From JAGDXO01 sp964541025 (lineage in GTDB: Archaea > Thermoplasmatota > Thermoplasmata > Thermoplasmatales > GCA-001856825), in the NCBI GenBank assembly GCA_964541025.1, contig CAZIOW010000001.1, positions 1 to 64,000 on the forward strand: DNA of 64,000 bases, given 5' to 3'. Below, piece by piece: positions 53,015 through 61,224 of the stretch. The notes beneath the pieces are model-generated. The model was not told the origin of the DNA. It made no database searches and saw nothing but the letters and a program-made list of their open reading frames with translations. Position 1 is the first letter of the stretch. Each line of letters opens with the position of its first letter. The position numbers and the translations under genes are program-made.

Positions 53015-53297
53015 ATTATATCATGCAATCTTAATATAAAAATCTGTGATTATTCTTTCATAGTCTCATTTTAAAAGATATATGATCAAAATTTAAAAAA
53101 TGGTTTCAATAGAACTTGATTTTTCCTTAGTTGGGGAAAGTGGAAGTAATTATATATTATAAAAAATAGAATAAAAATCATCCTTGTTCTAGATGATCAA
53201 AAAAGACCGATCGATGTATTTGATAGGATAATTCTTTAATTTAAAAAAAAGAAAATATATTCATAATGTTTTTCAACTTGTATTCGCTAACATCATA
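53015..53297. other. AT-rich spacer, 283 bp, the longest gene-free stretch
   Basis: No coding sequence or tRNA is seen. It holds the rtcB promoter (minus strand, near 53031-53040), a weak 6-bp inverted repeat (53177-53182 with 53192-53197, 9-nt loop) and a TATA-like aatatattca near 53255-53264 for the plus-strand operon. A small RNA cannot be excluded. Confidence 0.5.
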
Positions 53298-53570
53298 ATG
53301 AATATTCCAATATATCAGAAACTGAGAAGGGAAGGTGATTACGTCCCCCGCTTTCTGATAAAACTGTGGCAGATACGTATAAAAGAGAAATTTGGACTGG
53401 AAGTGGATAGTGATATTGCTGAGGTAATTGTTAAGATAGTTCACGAGAGAAGCACTTGGAAAACTTCAAGGGCAGAAAAATATATCACGGCTCTCCTAAA
53501 ATCAAAAGGAGAGAATAAGGAACAGGCAGAGAAGAAGGCCAAAGATATTGTTAAAACGATCCTTGAATGA
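53298..53570 (+). CDS. Small basic helical protein, 90 aa, function unknown
   Basis: I do not recognise this protein. It is helical and basic, with a first half rich in Arg/Lys (YQKLRREGDYVPRFLIKLWQIRIK), and a second half of charged helices (KSKGENKEQAEKKAKDI). No cysteine or known motif occurs. It is the first gene of the RNA-processing operon; its stop overlaps the methyltransferase start (ATGA). Such a position suggests RNA or ribosome binding, which is inference only. Confidence 0.7.
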   Translation: MNIPIYQKLRREGDYVPRFLIKLWQIRIKEKFGLEVDSDIAEVIVKIVHERSTWKTSRAEKYITALLKSKGENKEQAEKKAKDIVKTILE

Positions 53571-54166
53571 AGAGAAAAGAGCTGGAATTAAGAATTTCAA
53601 AACTTGACGGGAATCCAGAAAAAAAATCCAGTCTGGAACAGTACTTTACGCCATCAGGTCTGGCATCAGGAATACTCTACAGAGCATTGGCAGAAGGAGA
53701 CATAGAGGGAAAGACAGTGGCAGATTTTGGAACCGGGAATGGCATATTTGCAATAGGAGCATACTTGCTTGGAGCAAAGAAGGTTTATGCCATTGACATA
53801 GATCCTAAAATGATAGAGCTGTCGAAAAGAAATGCATTGTTGAATCAAGCAGAAATAGAATTTTTGAATATGGATGTTGCCGATTTCAGCACTAATGTTG
53901 ATACAGTACTAATGAACCCGCCATTCGGGAGTCAGAAGAGGGGATCTGATATTCCCTTTATTGAAAAAGCTCTGGTTATCTCTAAAAATTTTTATACGTT
54001 ATTTAACTACAAAAGTAGTGATTTCTTGAAGAAGTTCATAGGAGGAAGGGGGGAAATAATGTGGGCTGAAGAAATAAATTTCAGAGTCCCTCATACCTTT
54101 GAATTTCACAGGAAGGAAGTAAAGAATATAAAGGCGATTGTTGCGAAGGTGATGGTATGTCGGTGA
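53567..54166 (+). CDS. METTL5-like N6-adenine methyltransferase
   Basis: A 199-residue SAM-dependent methyltransferase. Motif I is VADFGTGNGIFAIGAY (about residues 49-64), the acidic motif II is YAIDIDPKM, and motif IV is NPPFGSQKRG, the NPPF variant of N6-adenine methylases. Start LEQYFTPSGLAS fits the METTL5 family, which in eukaryotes methylates an adenine of 18S rRNA. Archaeal members probably act on 16S rRNA. Coupled at both ends to its neighbours (4 and 10 bp overlaps). Confidence 0.88.
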   Translation: MKRKELELRISKLDGNPEKKSSLEQYFTPSGLASGILYRALAEGDIEGKTVADFGTGNGIFAIGAYLLGAKKVYAIDIDPKMIELSKRNALLNQAEIEFLNMDVADFSTNVDTVLMNPPFGSQKRGSDIPFIEKALVISKNFYTLFNYKSSDFLKKFIGGRGEIMWAEEINFRVPHTFEFHRKEVKNIKAIVAKVMVCR

Positions 54167-54726
54167 AATATGTTGCACCTGGGCAGTACCTTGGAACAGA
54201 AGAAGAGTTCATTCCGGGGGAAGGAACATACGAAGATAATGGAAGAATATACTCAAGCTGTGCAGGTACAGTGGAAGTGGATGAAAGGAATTATAAGGTA
54301 AGCATTAAAGGGAAAGAGAAATCAATAAATGCAGAAGTAGGCGACGAAATCATAGGAGTAGTATCGGAAATAAATGAACCTATAGTCGTAGTGATGAGTG
54401 AGTATCTGATAAGAAACGGAAAAATATACGAGTACCAAAACAGAACTCTCGTTCACGCAAGCCGAATAATGGGGCATTTTCTTGATCAAGCTTCAAGGGC
54501 TGTGAAAATAAGAGACGTGGTCAAGGGAAGGGTAGTATCTACAAGGGGCAAAATAGATCTTTCTCTGGAAAGGCCAGATGATGGGGTAATATATGCATTC
54601 TGTTCCAGATGCAGAAAACCGCTAGAAAAAGTTAATAATGGTCTTTATTGTAGGTATTGCCAGAGAAATGAAATGAGAAAAATCTCCTCGAAGTATGGAG
54701 AATTCCCATTGAAAATGGAAAGGTGA
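54157..54726 (+). CDS. csl4: Exosome RNA-binding subunit Csl4
   Basis: A 189-residue cap subunit of the archaeal exosome. The N-terminal domain starts VAPGQYLGTEEEF, followed by the S1 domain (about 65-145) and a C-terminal zinc ribbon with CSRC and CRYC (about 150-170). With Rrp4 and DnaG it feeds RNA into the Rrp41/42 ring. It overlaps the methyltransferase gene by 10 bp. Confidence 0.95.
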   Translation: MSVKYVAPGQYLGTEEEFIPGEGTYEDNGRIYSSCAGTVEVDERNYKVSIKGKEKSINAEVGDEIIGVVSEINEPIVVVMSEYLIRNGKIYEYQNRTLVHASRIMGHFLDQASRAVKIRDVVKGRVVSTRGKIDLSLERPDDGVIYAFCSRCRKPLEKVNNGLYCRYCQRNEMRKISSKYGEFPLKMER

Positions 54727-54730
54727 TGAT

Positions 54731-54877
54731 ATGGATAATAAAATAAGTGTAGAGAAACTTGATATGGAAGTAAAGCACCTCAGAACCGAGGTGGAAAACA
54801 TGAAGGTCATACTTCGTGGTCTTCTCCAGGTGGTTATGGAGAATGATGAAGACGAAGATTATTATGAGTATACGTAG
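54731..54877 (+). CDS. 48-residue coiled-coil micro-protein between csl4 and lsm
   Basis: ATG 54731 opens a 48-codon frame ending at TAG 54875-54877. GGTGAT at 54722-54727 stands at the right distance. The peptide starts MDNKISVEKLDMEVKHL and runs as one amphipathic helix with heptad-like hydrophobics, then an acidic tail (ENDEDEDYYEYT). It is in an operon where all neighbours overlap or abut, and fills an otherwise 160-bp gap. Homologs would confirm it. Function unknown; an adaptor to the exosome or Lsm ring is only a guess. Confidence 0.7.
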   Translation: MDNKISVEKLDMEVKHLRTEVENMKVILRGLLQVVMENDEDEDYYEYT

Positions 54878-54887
54878 GTGATAAAAA

Positions 54888-55103
54888 ATGGCAGTTCCAA
54901 TGGCAGTAATGCAAAGTATGTTGCAGAAGAATGTATCCTTACTCCTTAAGGACAACACAACTCTCGAAGGAGTACTGGAAAGTTATGATGACTATATGAA
55001 TATAGTTCTTTCTGGAACAGAGGAAATAACAGAGAATAGTAAGAGGAAGCTGGGCACAGTAATACTAAGGGGAAACAATGTAGTAAGGATATCCCCAAAA
55101 TGA
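54888..55103 (+). CDS. Sm-like (Lsm) RNA-binding protein
   Basis: A 71-residue Sm fold protein that forms heptameric rings binding U-rich RNA. The Sm1 motif is in VSLLLKDNTTLEGVLESYDDYMNIVL, with the conserved Asp-x-x-Met-Asn, and the Sm2 motif is LGTVILRGNNVVRI. It starts after a GGTGAT-type site. Location between Csl4 and Kae1 fits an RNA-metabolism operon. Confidence 0.95.
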   Translation: MAVPMAVMQSMLQKNVSLLLKDNTTLEGVLESYDDYMNIVLSGTEEITENSKRKLGTVILRGNNVVRISPK

Positions 55104-55115
55104 AGAATGGTGTGA

Positions 55116-56465
55116 ATGTCAGACAAACCGCAGGAAGTAAAGGAAGAGAAATCTAGGGACATAGAGGACATAATTAATGAAATTTCTAAGTACATAGGGA
55201 TAGATATAAATATCAGTGTAGAAGAACAGCTTGAGAAAATTTTCGAGACCATAATACTCTATAAAAACCTGGAGGAATTTAAATCAGGAGAAATGAACGG
55301 AGCTCAGGGTGAAATATCTATAGAAGTTAAGGAAAAACTGCTCGACCTCAAGGAAAAAATGATGGAAAGGAAAGGTGAAATAAGCCAAGAAACAATTAAT
55401 AAAATCAAGGAACAGGTAGATAACATTCTTTCTGAAATAGGGGAAAGGGAAAGATCTATAAAGGCTAAAGAAAGGGACCTAAATGAGAAGGAGAAAAATA
55501 TAACAGAGATGAAAAGGTCACTTGAACAGGAAAAGAAGAAATTGATGGAACTCGCTCAGATGCAGAGAGAGGAGTATCTGAAGGTCCTTGAAGAAGAAAC
55601 AAAGACAAAGGAGGATGAACTTAAGGGAAAGTTAAGGCTGCTGGAATTGAAGGAGAAAGAGATCAAGGAAAGGGAGAAAAATATTCTAAAACAGGAGATT
55701 GAACTTCTTGAGGAGCAAATTAAATCAGAAATACAGGAAAGAAAGATTAGAACAGGTATAAGAAAGCTAGACGACCTGCTAAATGGGGGAGTGCCAGTTC
55801 CTAGCAATATAATGGTTTATGGGCCTCCATTTGCAGGAAAGGAAGAAATGCTATACAACATAATGACATCATCAATACAGAGAGGTTTGCCATCAATAAT
55901 TGTGACCTTCGACCGGACAACTGAGTCATTGCTTCAGGGAATGTCTTACTTCTCTCCTGTGGTTAGGGGGTACCTTGATCTTGAGATGTTATATGTTATT
56001 GATACATTCACCAAAACCACAAAGGATGTGCAGACAGAATCATCATCAATTATATACCTGGAAAATCAGACTGATCTGGAAGGGGTTACAAGGGAACTGA
56101 ATAGAATTTCAAATGAGCTAATGAAGAAATCCGGCAGTGTTATTGTTGCACTTTTCGGATTCTCAACAATACTGAACTTCTTGGATAAAAGTCAGACACT
56201 TAAATTCCTCCAAACATTCGCTACAGAAAGGAGAGACCAGAACAATGTATCATTCTATATGGTGGAAAAGGGACTGCACGCTGAAAACGAGATTCAGGCA
56301 ATTGCACACTTCATGGATGGTATACTAGAATTCAAAACAGAAGGGAACAAGAGTTTCATAAATGTTAAAGGTGTTACCAACGTAATGTCTAGGGATTGGA
56401 TAGAGGTAGATTTCAATAAAAATTCATTCAATCTCAAATCATTCACTCTCTCCAAGATAAGATGA
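55116..56465 (+). CDS. KaiC/RecA-like ATPase with long coiled coil and altered Walker A
   Basis: A 449-residue protein. Residues of about 70-210 are coiled coil (KAKERDLNEKEKNITEMK), preceded by a short helical domain. The C-terminal half is KaiC/RecA-like: IRTGIRKLDDLLNGGVPVPSNIMVYG, then a P-loop GPPFAGKEEM at 236-245, where the usual Ser/Thr after Lys is E243. A Walker-B-like strand (VIVALFGFSTIL) has no acidic residue. ATP hydrolysis is therefore doubtful. It sits between Lsm and Kae1-Bud32, with 4-bp overlap to the latter. Function unknown. Confidence 0.8.
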   Translation: MSDKPQEVKEEKSRDIEDIINEISKYIGIDINISVEEQLEKIFETIILYKNLEEFKSGEMNGAQGEISIEVKEKLLDLKEKMMERKGEISQETINKIKEQVDNILSEIGERERSIKAKERDLNEKEKNITEMKRSLEQEKKKLMELAQMQREEYLKVLEEETKTKEDELKGKLRLLELKEKEIKEREKNILKQEIELLEEQIKSEIQERKIRTGIRKLDDLLNGGVPVPSNIMVYGPPFAGKEEMLYNIMTSSIQRGLPSIIVTFDRTTESLLQGMSYFSPVVRGYLDLEMLYVIDTFTKTTKDVQTESSSIIYLENQTDLEGVTRELNRISNELMKKSGSVIVALFGFSTILNFLDKSQTLKFLQTFATERRDQNNVSFYMVEKGLHAENEIQAIAHFMDGILEFKTEGNKSFINVKGVTNVMSRDWIEVDFNKNSFNLKSFTLSKIR

Positions 56466-58030
56466 TAGTTCTAGGAATTGAATCAACGGCACATACAGCA
56501 TCTGTTGGATTGGTGAGCGATGGGAGAATCGTTGGCTTCAAATCACATACTTTTAAACCCCAAACCGGTGGAATAAATCCAAGGGAAGCAGCTGAGCATC
56601 ACAGGGAATACTTCCCCATTCTATTGAATGATCTCATGGATTCATATTCCATAAATTTAGGTGAAATAGATAAAGTGGCATTTTCTGTTGGACCCGGGCT
56701 TGGACCCTCACTTAAAGTAGGAGCCTCTCTTGCAAGATTCCTATCTTTGAAATATGGCAAGGTCATAGTACCTGTTAATCATGGGATAGGTCATCTTGAA
56801 ATAGCTAGAAAATTTTCAGGTTTCCAAAATCCTCTTTTCCTTTATATCTCTGGAGGAAATACCCAGCTGATATCCAGAGGTAAAGGTAAATATGTAGTGC
56901 TTGGAGAAACGATGGACATAGGGGTTGGAAATTTTTTAGATAAGATAGCAAGAGACTTGGGCATTCCATTTCCCGGGGCACCAGTGCTGGAAAAAATGGC
57001 ACTAAATGGTAAGAAAATTTTAGAGTGTCCTTACACTGTAAAGGGAATGGATGTTTCATATTCAGGTCTGTACACATTCCTAAAGAATAAGATAGGAAAG
57101 GAAAGTGATGATGATATAGCATTCAATGCACAGGAATACTCATTCACAGCACTCACGGAAATAGTTGAAAGGGGAATGGCCCATTTCGGGTTTGATGAAT
57201 TTACAATCACTGGAGGGGTAGCACGGAATAGGAGACTGAGAGATATGCTCGCAAAAATGGCAATTTCAAGATCTTATCAATATTATTTTCCACCTGATGA
57301 ATATCTTTCAGACAATGGGGCTATGATAGCTCTCGCAGGTTTTTACAGCAATAAAATCGGAAATACCAGGGAGATGATAAATCAGAGTGACAGGTTAGAT
57401 AATAGGGACGCTGAATGGATTGGGAGTGCAGAAATAAAGTCCAAAGAAATGGTTGGCGGGGAGAGCTTCATTTCAAAAGAAGAAATATTCGGTCTCGAAT
57501 CAATTGTCAAGGAAAGAGTCAAAAGGGAATACAGAATTGGCGATCTGGATAAAAGGATTAACACTTCAAGAATGAAAAGGGAATTGACAATATTGAATGC
57601 GTTGAAGAAAATGGGCATATCAACCCCTTTGATTTATTACGCTGATTACGATAGATTCAGGATATATATGCAATATATCAAAGGAAGAAAGCTCAGCGCT
57701 ATTCTGAATGAAGAAAGGGCAAAAGATGTTCTGAAAGATGTAGGAAAAATGGTAGGAAAGATGCATGAAGGGGGTATTAGTCATGGTGATCTAACCCCGG
57801 GAAATATACTTGTAGGAGATTCCTTGTATATAATAGATCCCTCAATGGGAGAGCTTAATGCTGATCTTGAGAATCTGGGAGTAGATATTCATCTAATGAA
57901 GGAATCTTTAAAGAGTCTTGGTTATGATTATCTGTTCCGGTATTTTATGCAGGGATACAGTGGATTTAAGGGAAGCAAAGAAATAATGGAAAAGGTTAAT
58001 GAAATAGAGAAGAGGAGGAGATACGTTTGA
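56462..58030 (+). CDS. Kae1-Bud32 fusion, tRNA t6A synthesis
   Basis: A 522-residue fusion of the threonylcarbamoyl transferase Kae1 (about 1-325) and its kinase/ATPase partner Bud32 (about 345-522). Kae1 has GIESTAHTASVG, AAEHHREYFP and VNHGIGHLEIAR with metal His residues, and YISGGNTQLI. Bud32 has HGDLTPGN from 441, with the catalytic Asp at 443, and D459 in IIDPSMGE, where kinases usually carry DFG. The fusion is known in several euryarchaea. Product of Sua5 (7416-8405) is its substrate. It overlaps the preceding and following genes. Confidence 0.96.
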   Translation: MIVLGIESTAHTASVGLVSDGRIVGFKSHTFKPQTGGINPREAAEHHREYFPILLNDLMDSYSINLGEIDKVAFSVGPGLGPSLKVGASLARFLSLKYGKVIVPVNHGIGHLEIARKFSGFQNPLFLYISGGNTQLISRGKGKYVVLGETMDIGVGNFLDKIARDLGIPFPGAPVLEKMALNGKKILECPYTVKGMDVSYSGLYTFLKNKIGKESDDDIAFNAQEYSFTALTEIVERGMAHFGFDEFTITGGVARNRRLRDMLAKMAISRSYQYYFPPDEYLSDNGAMIALAGFYSNKIGNTREMINQSDRLDNRDAEWIGSAEIKSKEMVGGESFISKEEIFGLESIVKERVKREYRIGDLDKRINTSRMKRELTILNALKKMGISTPLIYYADYDRFRIYMQYIKGRKLSAILNEERAKDVLKDVGKMVGKMHEGGISHGDLTPGNILVGDSLYIIDPSMGELNADLENLGVDIHLMKESLKSLGYDYLFRYFMQGYSGFKGSKEIMEKVNEIEKRRRYV

Positions 58031-58575
58031 TGATAGTCACCTCGAATAAAGGAAAATTCCTAGAGTATAATGAAATATTCAAGGAGAATGGCATAGAACT
58101 GATACATTACAACCTTAAATATCCTGAAGAACAGCTGGATTCACTTGATGAGGTTGCAAGAAGGTCATTATATTATTTAACGGGTATAATAAAGGAGGAA
58201 TTCTTTATAGACGATTCAGGCTTATTCATTGATTCATTGAATGGATTTCCAGGGGTCTATTCTTCATATGTGCAATCAACCATTGGGAATCAAGGTATAC
58301 TGGGGCTTATGAAGAATAACACTATCAGAAAGGCATCTTTTAAGACTTCCATAGCATACTATGATGGAGAAATACATATTTTCAATGGTCAAACATCAGG
58401 AACAATATCTTTTGAAGAAAAGGGAAAGAACGGGTTTGGCTATGACCCAATATTTATACCTGATGGAGAAACCAGGACATATGCTGAGATGACAGTAGCG
58501 GAGAAAAACAGGATTTCGCACAGGAATAAGGCCGTTAAACAGTTGATAGATTTTTTGAAGAAAAAGAAAATATAA
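58030..58575 (+). CDS. XTP/ITP pyrophosphatase (Ham1/RdgB)
   Basis: A 181-residue house-cleaning enzyme that hydrolyses ITP and XTP. IVTSNKGKFLEYNEI binds the triphosphate, FFIDDSGLFIDSLNGFPGVYSSY has the catalytic Asp, and GFGYDPIFIPDG and SHRNKAVKQL close the site. ATG 58030 overlaps the Kae1-Bud32 stop by one base; the in-frame TTG at 58027 is less likely. Next gene in the RNA/tRNA operon. Confidence 0.95.
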   Translation: MIVTSNKGKFLEYNEIFKENGIELIHYNLKYPEEQLDSLDEVARRSLYYLTGIIKEEFFIDDSGLFIDSLNGFPGVYSSYVQSTIGNQGILGLMKNNTIRKASFKTSIAYYDGEIHIFNGQTSGTISFEEKGKNGFGYDPIFIPDGETRTYAEMTVAEKNRISHRNKAVKQLIDFLKKKKI

Positions 58576-58594
58576 GAGAAAAAACTGAGGGTCT

Positions 58595-58975
58595 ATGGAA
58601 AAAGGGAAAATCAAGGAATTTAAAATACCTCTGTCTCTCGTATTCCTGGCAATATCTTTATTTGCTTCAGCAATAATATCGATATACTGGTTTAGTCTTG
58701 CAATTCTTCCTACATCATTCTCATCTTTTATTAATTACACTGGCAACTGGGTCTATTATATTTTCGCTCTTTCCATAATAGGTGATGGTTATTTCATTTA
58801 CCTCTTCTTATCAACCCTGAATGCGAGGAGGAAATTTGAAGAGCTTATGAACACGGACAGCAAATCAAATTTTGTTAAGAATATCAGGGAGCTTGAAATA
58901 GAGGCCAGGAAACTGGGACCCTCATTCAAGAAGAGGCTCAATGAAAAGAAAGAACAGTTAAGAATAAAATTTTAA
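58595..58975 (+). CDS. Small membrane protein with two helices (DUF3198-like)
   Basis: A 126-residue protein with two hydrophobic helices (about 13-35 and 50-70) and a long charged C-terminal helix (about 75-125; KNIRELEIEARKLGP). It may belong to the Thermoplasma-type family DUF3198, a guess. Function not known. It is the last gene of the operon and its end overlaps the convergent speE gene by 4 bp. Confidence 0.75.
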   Translation: MEKGKIKEFKIPLSLVFLAISLFASAIISIYWFSLAILPTSFSSFINYTGNWVYYIFALSIIGDGYFIYLFLSTLNARRKFEELMNTDSKSNFVKNIRELEIEARKLGPSFKKRLNEKKEQLRIKF

Positions 58976-59787
58976 ATTTTTTCAACAATTTCTTTCATGA
59001 ACTGAGGAAGTTTTTGAGAACCTTCGTATATCTCTTTATTCATGTATCTTCCTGTAAATTCCCTTTTCATTTTTATCTCCTTATTAGAGGCCATCACATA
59101 AGACCACATTCCGGAAGGATAGGTTGGCATGAATGAAACATAGGGAACTATGAATTCAAAATACCTTTTCATCCCTTTCACTGCCTTTTTTATGTAGTCA
59201 GGATTCATAAATGGAGACCCAGATTGTGTAGCAATTATCCCTCCATCTTCAAGGCTATCCTTTGCCTTCATGTAGAAAACATCTGAAAACAGGGAAGCAG
59301 CAAAGCCTACAGGATCAGTTGAATCAACTAGTATTATATCATACTTCTTCTTTCCATCCACAAAATCGAAAGCATCCTGATTATAGACATTCAATCTTTT
59401 ATCTTTAAAGGAAGAGGAGGTTTGCGGGAGATATTCCTTAGAAGCATTTATTACATCCTCGTCTATTTCTACAAGGTCTACCTTCTCTACATCATATTTT
59501 AGAACTTCCCTAGCAATACCACCATCTCCTCCTCCTATTATAAGAACATTTTTTGGTATAGAATGAGACATCATAGCAGGATGCGCAAGCATCTCCTGAT
59601 ACATGAATTCATCTTTATATGTTACCATGAAACAACCATCAAGAACCATTATTCTCCCGTAAAATTCAGTATCAAAAATATCAATTCTCTGGTATTTCGA
59701 CTCTTTTGAAAATACGTGTGATTTAATCCTGACACCCAATTTAACGTCTTCATTTTGTAATTCTGAAAACCAATGCTCGATTTTCAT
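58972..59787 (-). CDS. speE: Spermidine synthase family aminopropyltransferase
   Basis: A 271-residue enzyme transferring aminopropyl groups from decarboxylated SAM to a polyamine. LIIGGGDGGIAREVLKYD is the cofactor loop, DLVEIDEDVI follows, and DSTDPVGFAASLFSDVFY is the family active-site loop with the catalytic Asp. The exact amine (putrescine, agmatine or other) cannot be told. It is divergent from gdhA. Confidence 0.93.
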   Translation of the reverse strand: MKIEHWFSELQNEDVKLGVRIKSHVFSKESKYQRIDIFDTEFYGRIMVLDGCFMVTYKDEFMYQEMLAHPAMMSHSIPKNVLIIGGGDGGIAREVLKYDVEKVDLVEIDEDVINASKEYLPQTSSSFKDKRLNVYNQDAFDFVDGKKKYDIILVDSTDPVGFAASLFSDVFYMKAKDSLEDGGIIATQSGSPFMNPDYIKKAVKGMKRYFEFIVPYVSFMPTYPSGMWSYVMASNKEIKMKREFTGRYMNKEIYEGSQKLPQFMKEIVEKI

Positions 59788-59848
59788 GAATTGAGATTAA
59801 AATGTCTCACTTAATACTTTTCGTGAATAAAATTATTTCTTAAATACA

Positions 59849-59858
59849 TTTATAAAAA
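59849..59858 (+). promoter_or_regulatory. TATA box of gdhA
   Basis: TTTATAAAAA at 59849-59858 is a strong archaeal TATA match 38-47 bp before the ATG at 59896, leaving a short leader with GAGGTGA (59884-59890). Confidence 0.65.
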
Positions 59859-59895
59859 ATGGATTGATTACGGTACACCCATTGAGGTGAAAAAT

Positions 59896-61146
59896 ATGGC
59901 AGAGGAATTGAACCCGTTTAAAATCGCCCAGACACAACTGGACGAGGCTGCTAAGATAATGAAACTAGACCCTCAGGCCCTGGCTATACTGAGGGAGCCT
60001 ATGGAAATTCTCGAAGTCCAGATCCCGGTAAAAATGGATGACGGAACAACAAAGGTTTTCAGGGGATTCAGGGTCCATTACAATAATGCGAGGGGACCAA
60101 TGAAGGGAGGTATAAGGTATCATCCCCAGGAAACCCTAGATACTGTAAAAGCTCTATCTGCTTGGATGACCTGGAAAACCGCCCTGGCAAACATTCCTTA
60201 TGGAGGTGCCAAGGGAGGAATCATATGCGATCCTGAAAAACTGAGCAAGGGTGAACTTGAAAGGCTTTCAAGAGGATACATAAGGGCAATATACAAGTTC
60301 ATAGGTCCAGATATTGATATCCCGGCACCTGATGTTTTCACAACCCCGCAGATAATGGCCTGGATGGTTGATGAATATGAGAAGATCGTCGGTCACAGCG
60401 CACCCGGAGTCATAACAGGTAAGCCACTGGAAATAGGAGGATCTCTTGGAAGGACAGAGGCTACGGGAAGGGGAGGAATGTTTGTACTGAGGGAAGCAGC
60501 AAAGAAAATAAACCTTGATCTTAGCAAGGCAACGATAGCAATCCAAGGTCACGGGAACGTTGGTCAGTATTCACATAAGCTCGCCATAGAGATGTTCGGT
60601 GCAAAGGTAGTAGCTGTCAGTGATGTTTACGGAGCAATATACAACGAGAAGGGAATAGATTATGAAGCATTGATGGCGCACAAGCAGAAGACAGGTACTG
60701 TTACGAAATTCCCAGGTGCAAAGAGCATAACCAACGAGGAACTTCTTGAGCTGAATGTTGATGTGCTGATACCTGCTGCAGTAGAGAACCAGATAACTGC
60801 AAAGAATGCAGATAAGATCAAGGCAAAAATAGTCCTTGAGCTTGCGAATGGACCTACAACACCTGAGGCCGATGTTATACTTCACAAGAAGGGAATCTTA
60901 GGAATTCCTGATTTCCTGTCAAATTCCGGTGGTGTTATTGTATCATATTTCGAGTGGGTACAGAATATAAATGGATATTACTGGTCAATTGATGAAGTGA
61001 ACAGCAGACTTGACAAGAAGATGTCTGAGAGCTTCTGGGACACCATGGAGACTGCAGAGAAGTACAAGACCTATCCAAGGATGGGTGCTTACATTCTGGC
61101 GGTTGACAGGGTAGCAAAGGCCATGAAGGCTCGCAGCTGGTATTGA
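59896..61146 (+). CDS. gdhA: Glutamate dehydrogenase
   Basis: A 416-residue Glu/Leu/Phe/Val dehydrogenase. PMKGGIRYHP, KTALANIPYGGAKGG (catalytic Lys), DIDIPAPDVFT and the NAD(P) fold IQGHGNVGQYS are clear. It links ammonia and 2-oxoglutarate to glutamate. ATG 59896 with GAGGTGA is chosen over GTG 59887. A T-rich terminator follows the stop. Confidence 0.97.
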   Translation: MAEELNPFKIAQTQLDEAAKIMKLDPQALAILREPMEILEVQIPVKMDDGTTKVFRGFRVHYNNARGPMKGGIRYHPQETLDTVKALSAWMTWKTALANIPYGGAKGGIICDPEKLSKGELERLSRGYIRAIYKFIGPDIDIPAPDVFTTPQIMAWMVDEYEKIVGHSAPGVITGKPLEIGGSLGRTEATGRGGMFVLREAAKKINLDLSKATIAIQGHGNVGQYSHKLAIEMFGAKVVAVSDVYGAIYNEKGIDYEALMAHKQKTGTVTKFPGAKSITNEELLELNVDVLIPAAVENQITAKNADKIKAKIVLELANGPTTPEADVILHKKGILGIPDFLSNSGGVIVSYFEWVQNINGYYWSIDEVNSRLDKKMSESFWDTMETAEKYKTYPRMGAYILAVDRVAKAMKARSWY

Positions 61147-61149
61147 GAA

Positions 61150-61182
61150 AATTCATTTTTTCATTTTTTTCATTTTTCTGAA
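61150..61182 (+). terminator. T-rich terminator after gdhA
   Basis: After the TGA stop the plus strand has T runs of 6, 7 and 5 separated by CA (ttttttcatttttttcattttt). Archaeal RNA polymerase stops at such oligo-T tracts without a hairpin. Confidence 0.65.
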
Positions 61183-61224
61183 CCCCCTTAAATCTTAAAA
61201 TACTAGAAATCATGTTATTGCTTT

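Noticed and set aside
53177..53197. Inverted repeat ATCATC...GATGAT as a regulatory hairpin
   Set aside because: Stem of only 6 bp with a 9-nt loop in AT-rich DNA, far from both start codons; easily due to chance.
59872..59895. GTG at 59887 as the start of glutamate dehydrogenase
   Set aside because: The GTG is part of the GAGGTGA ribosome binding site serving the ATG at 59896.
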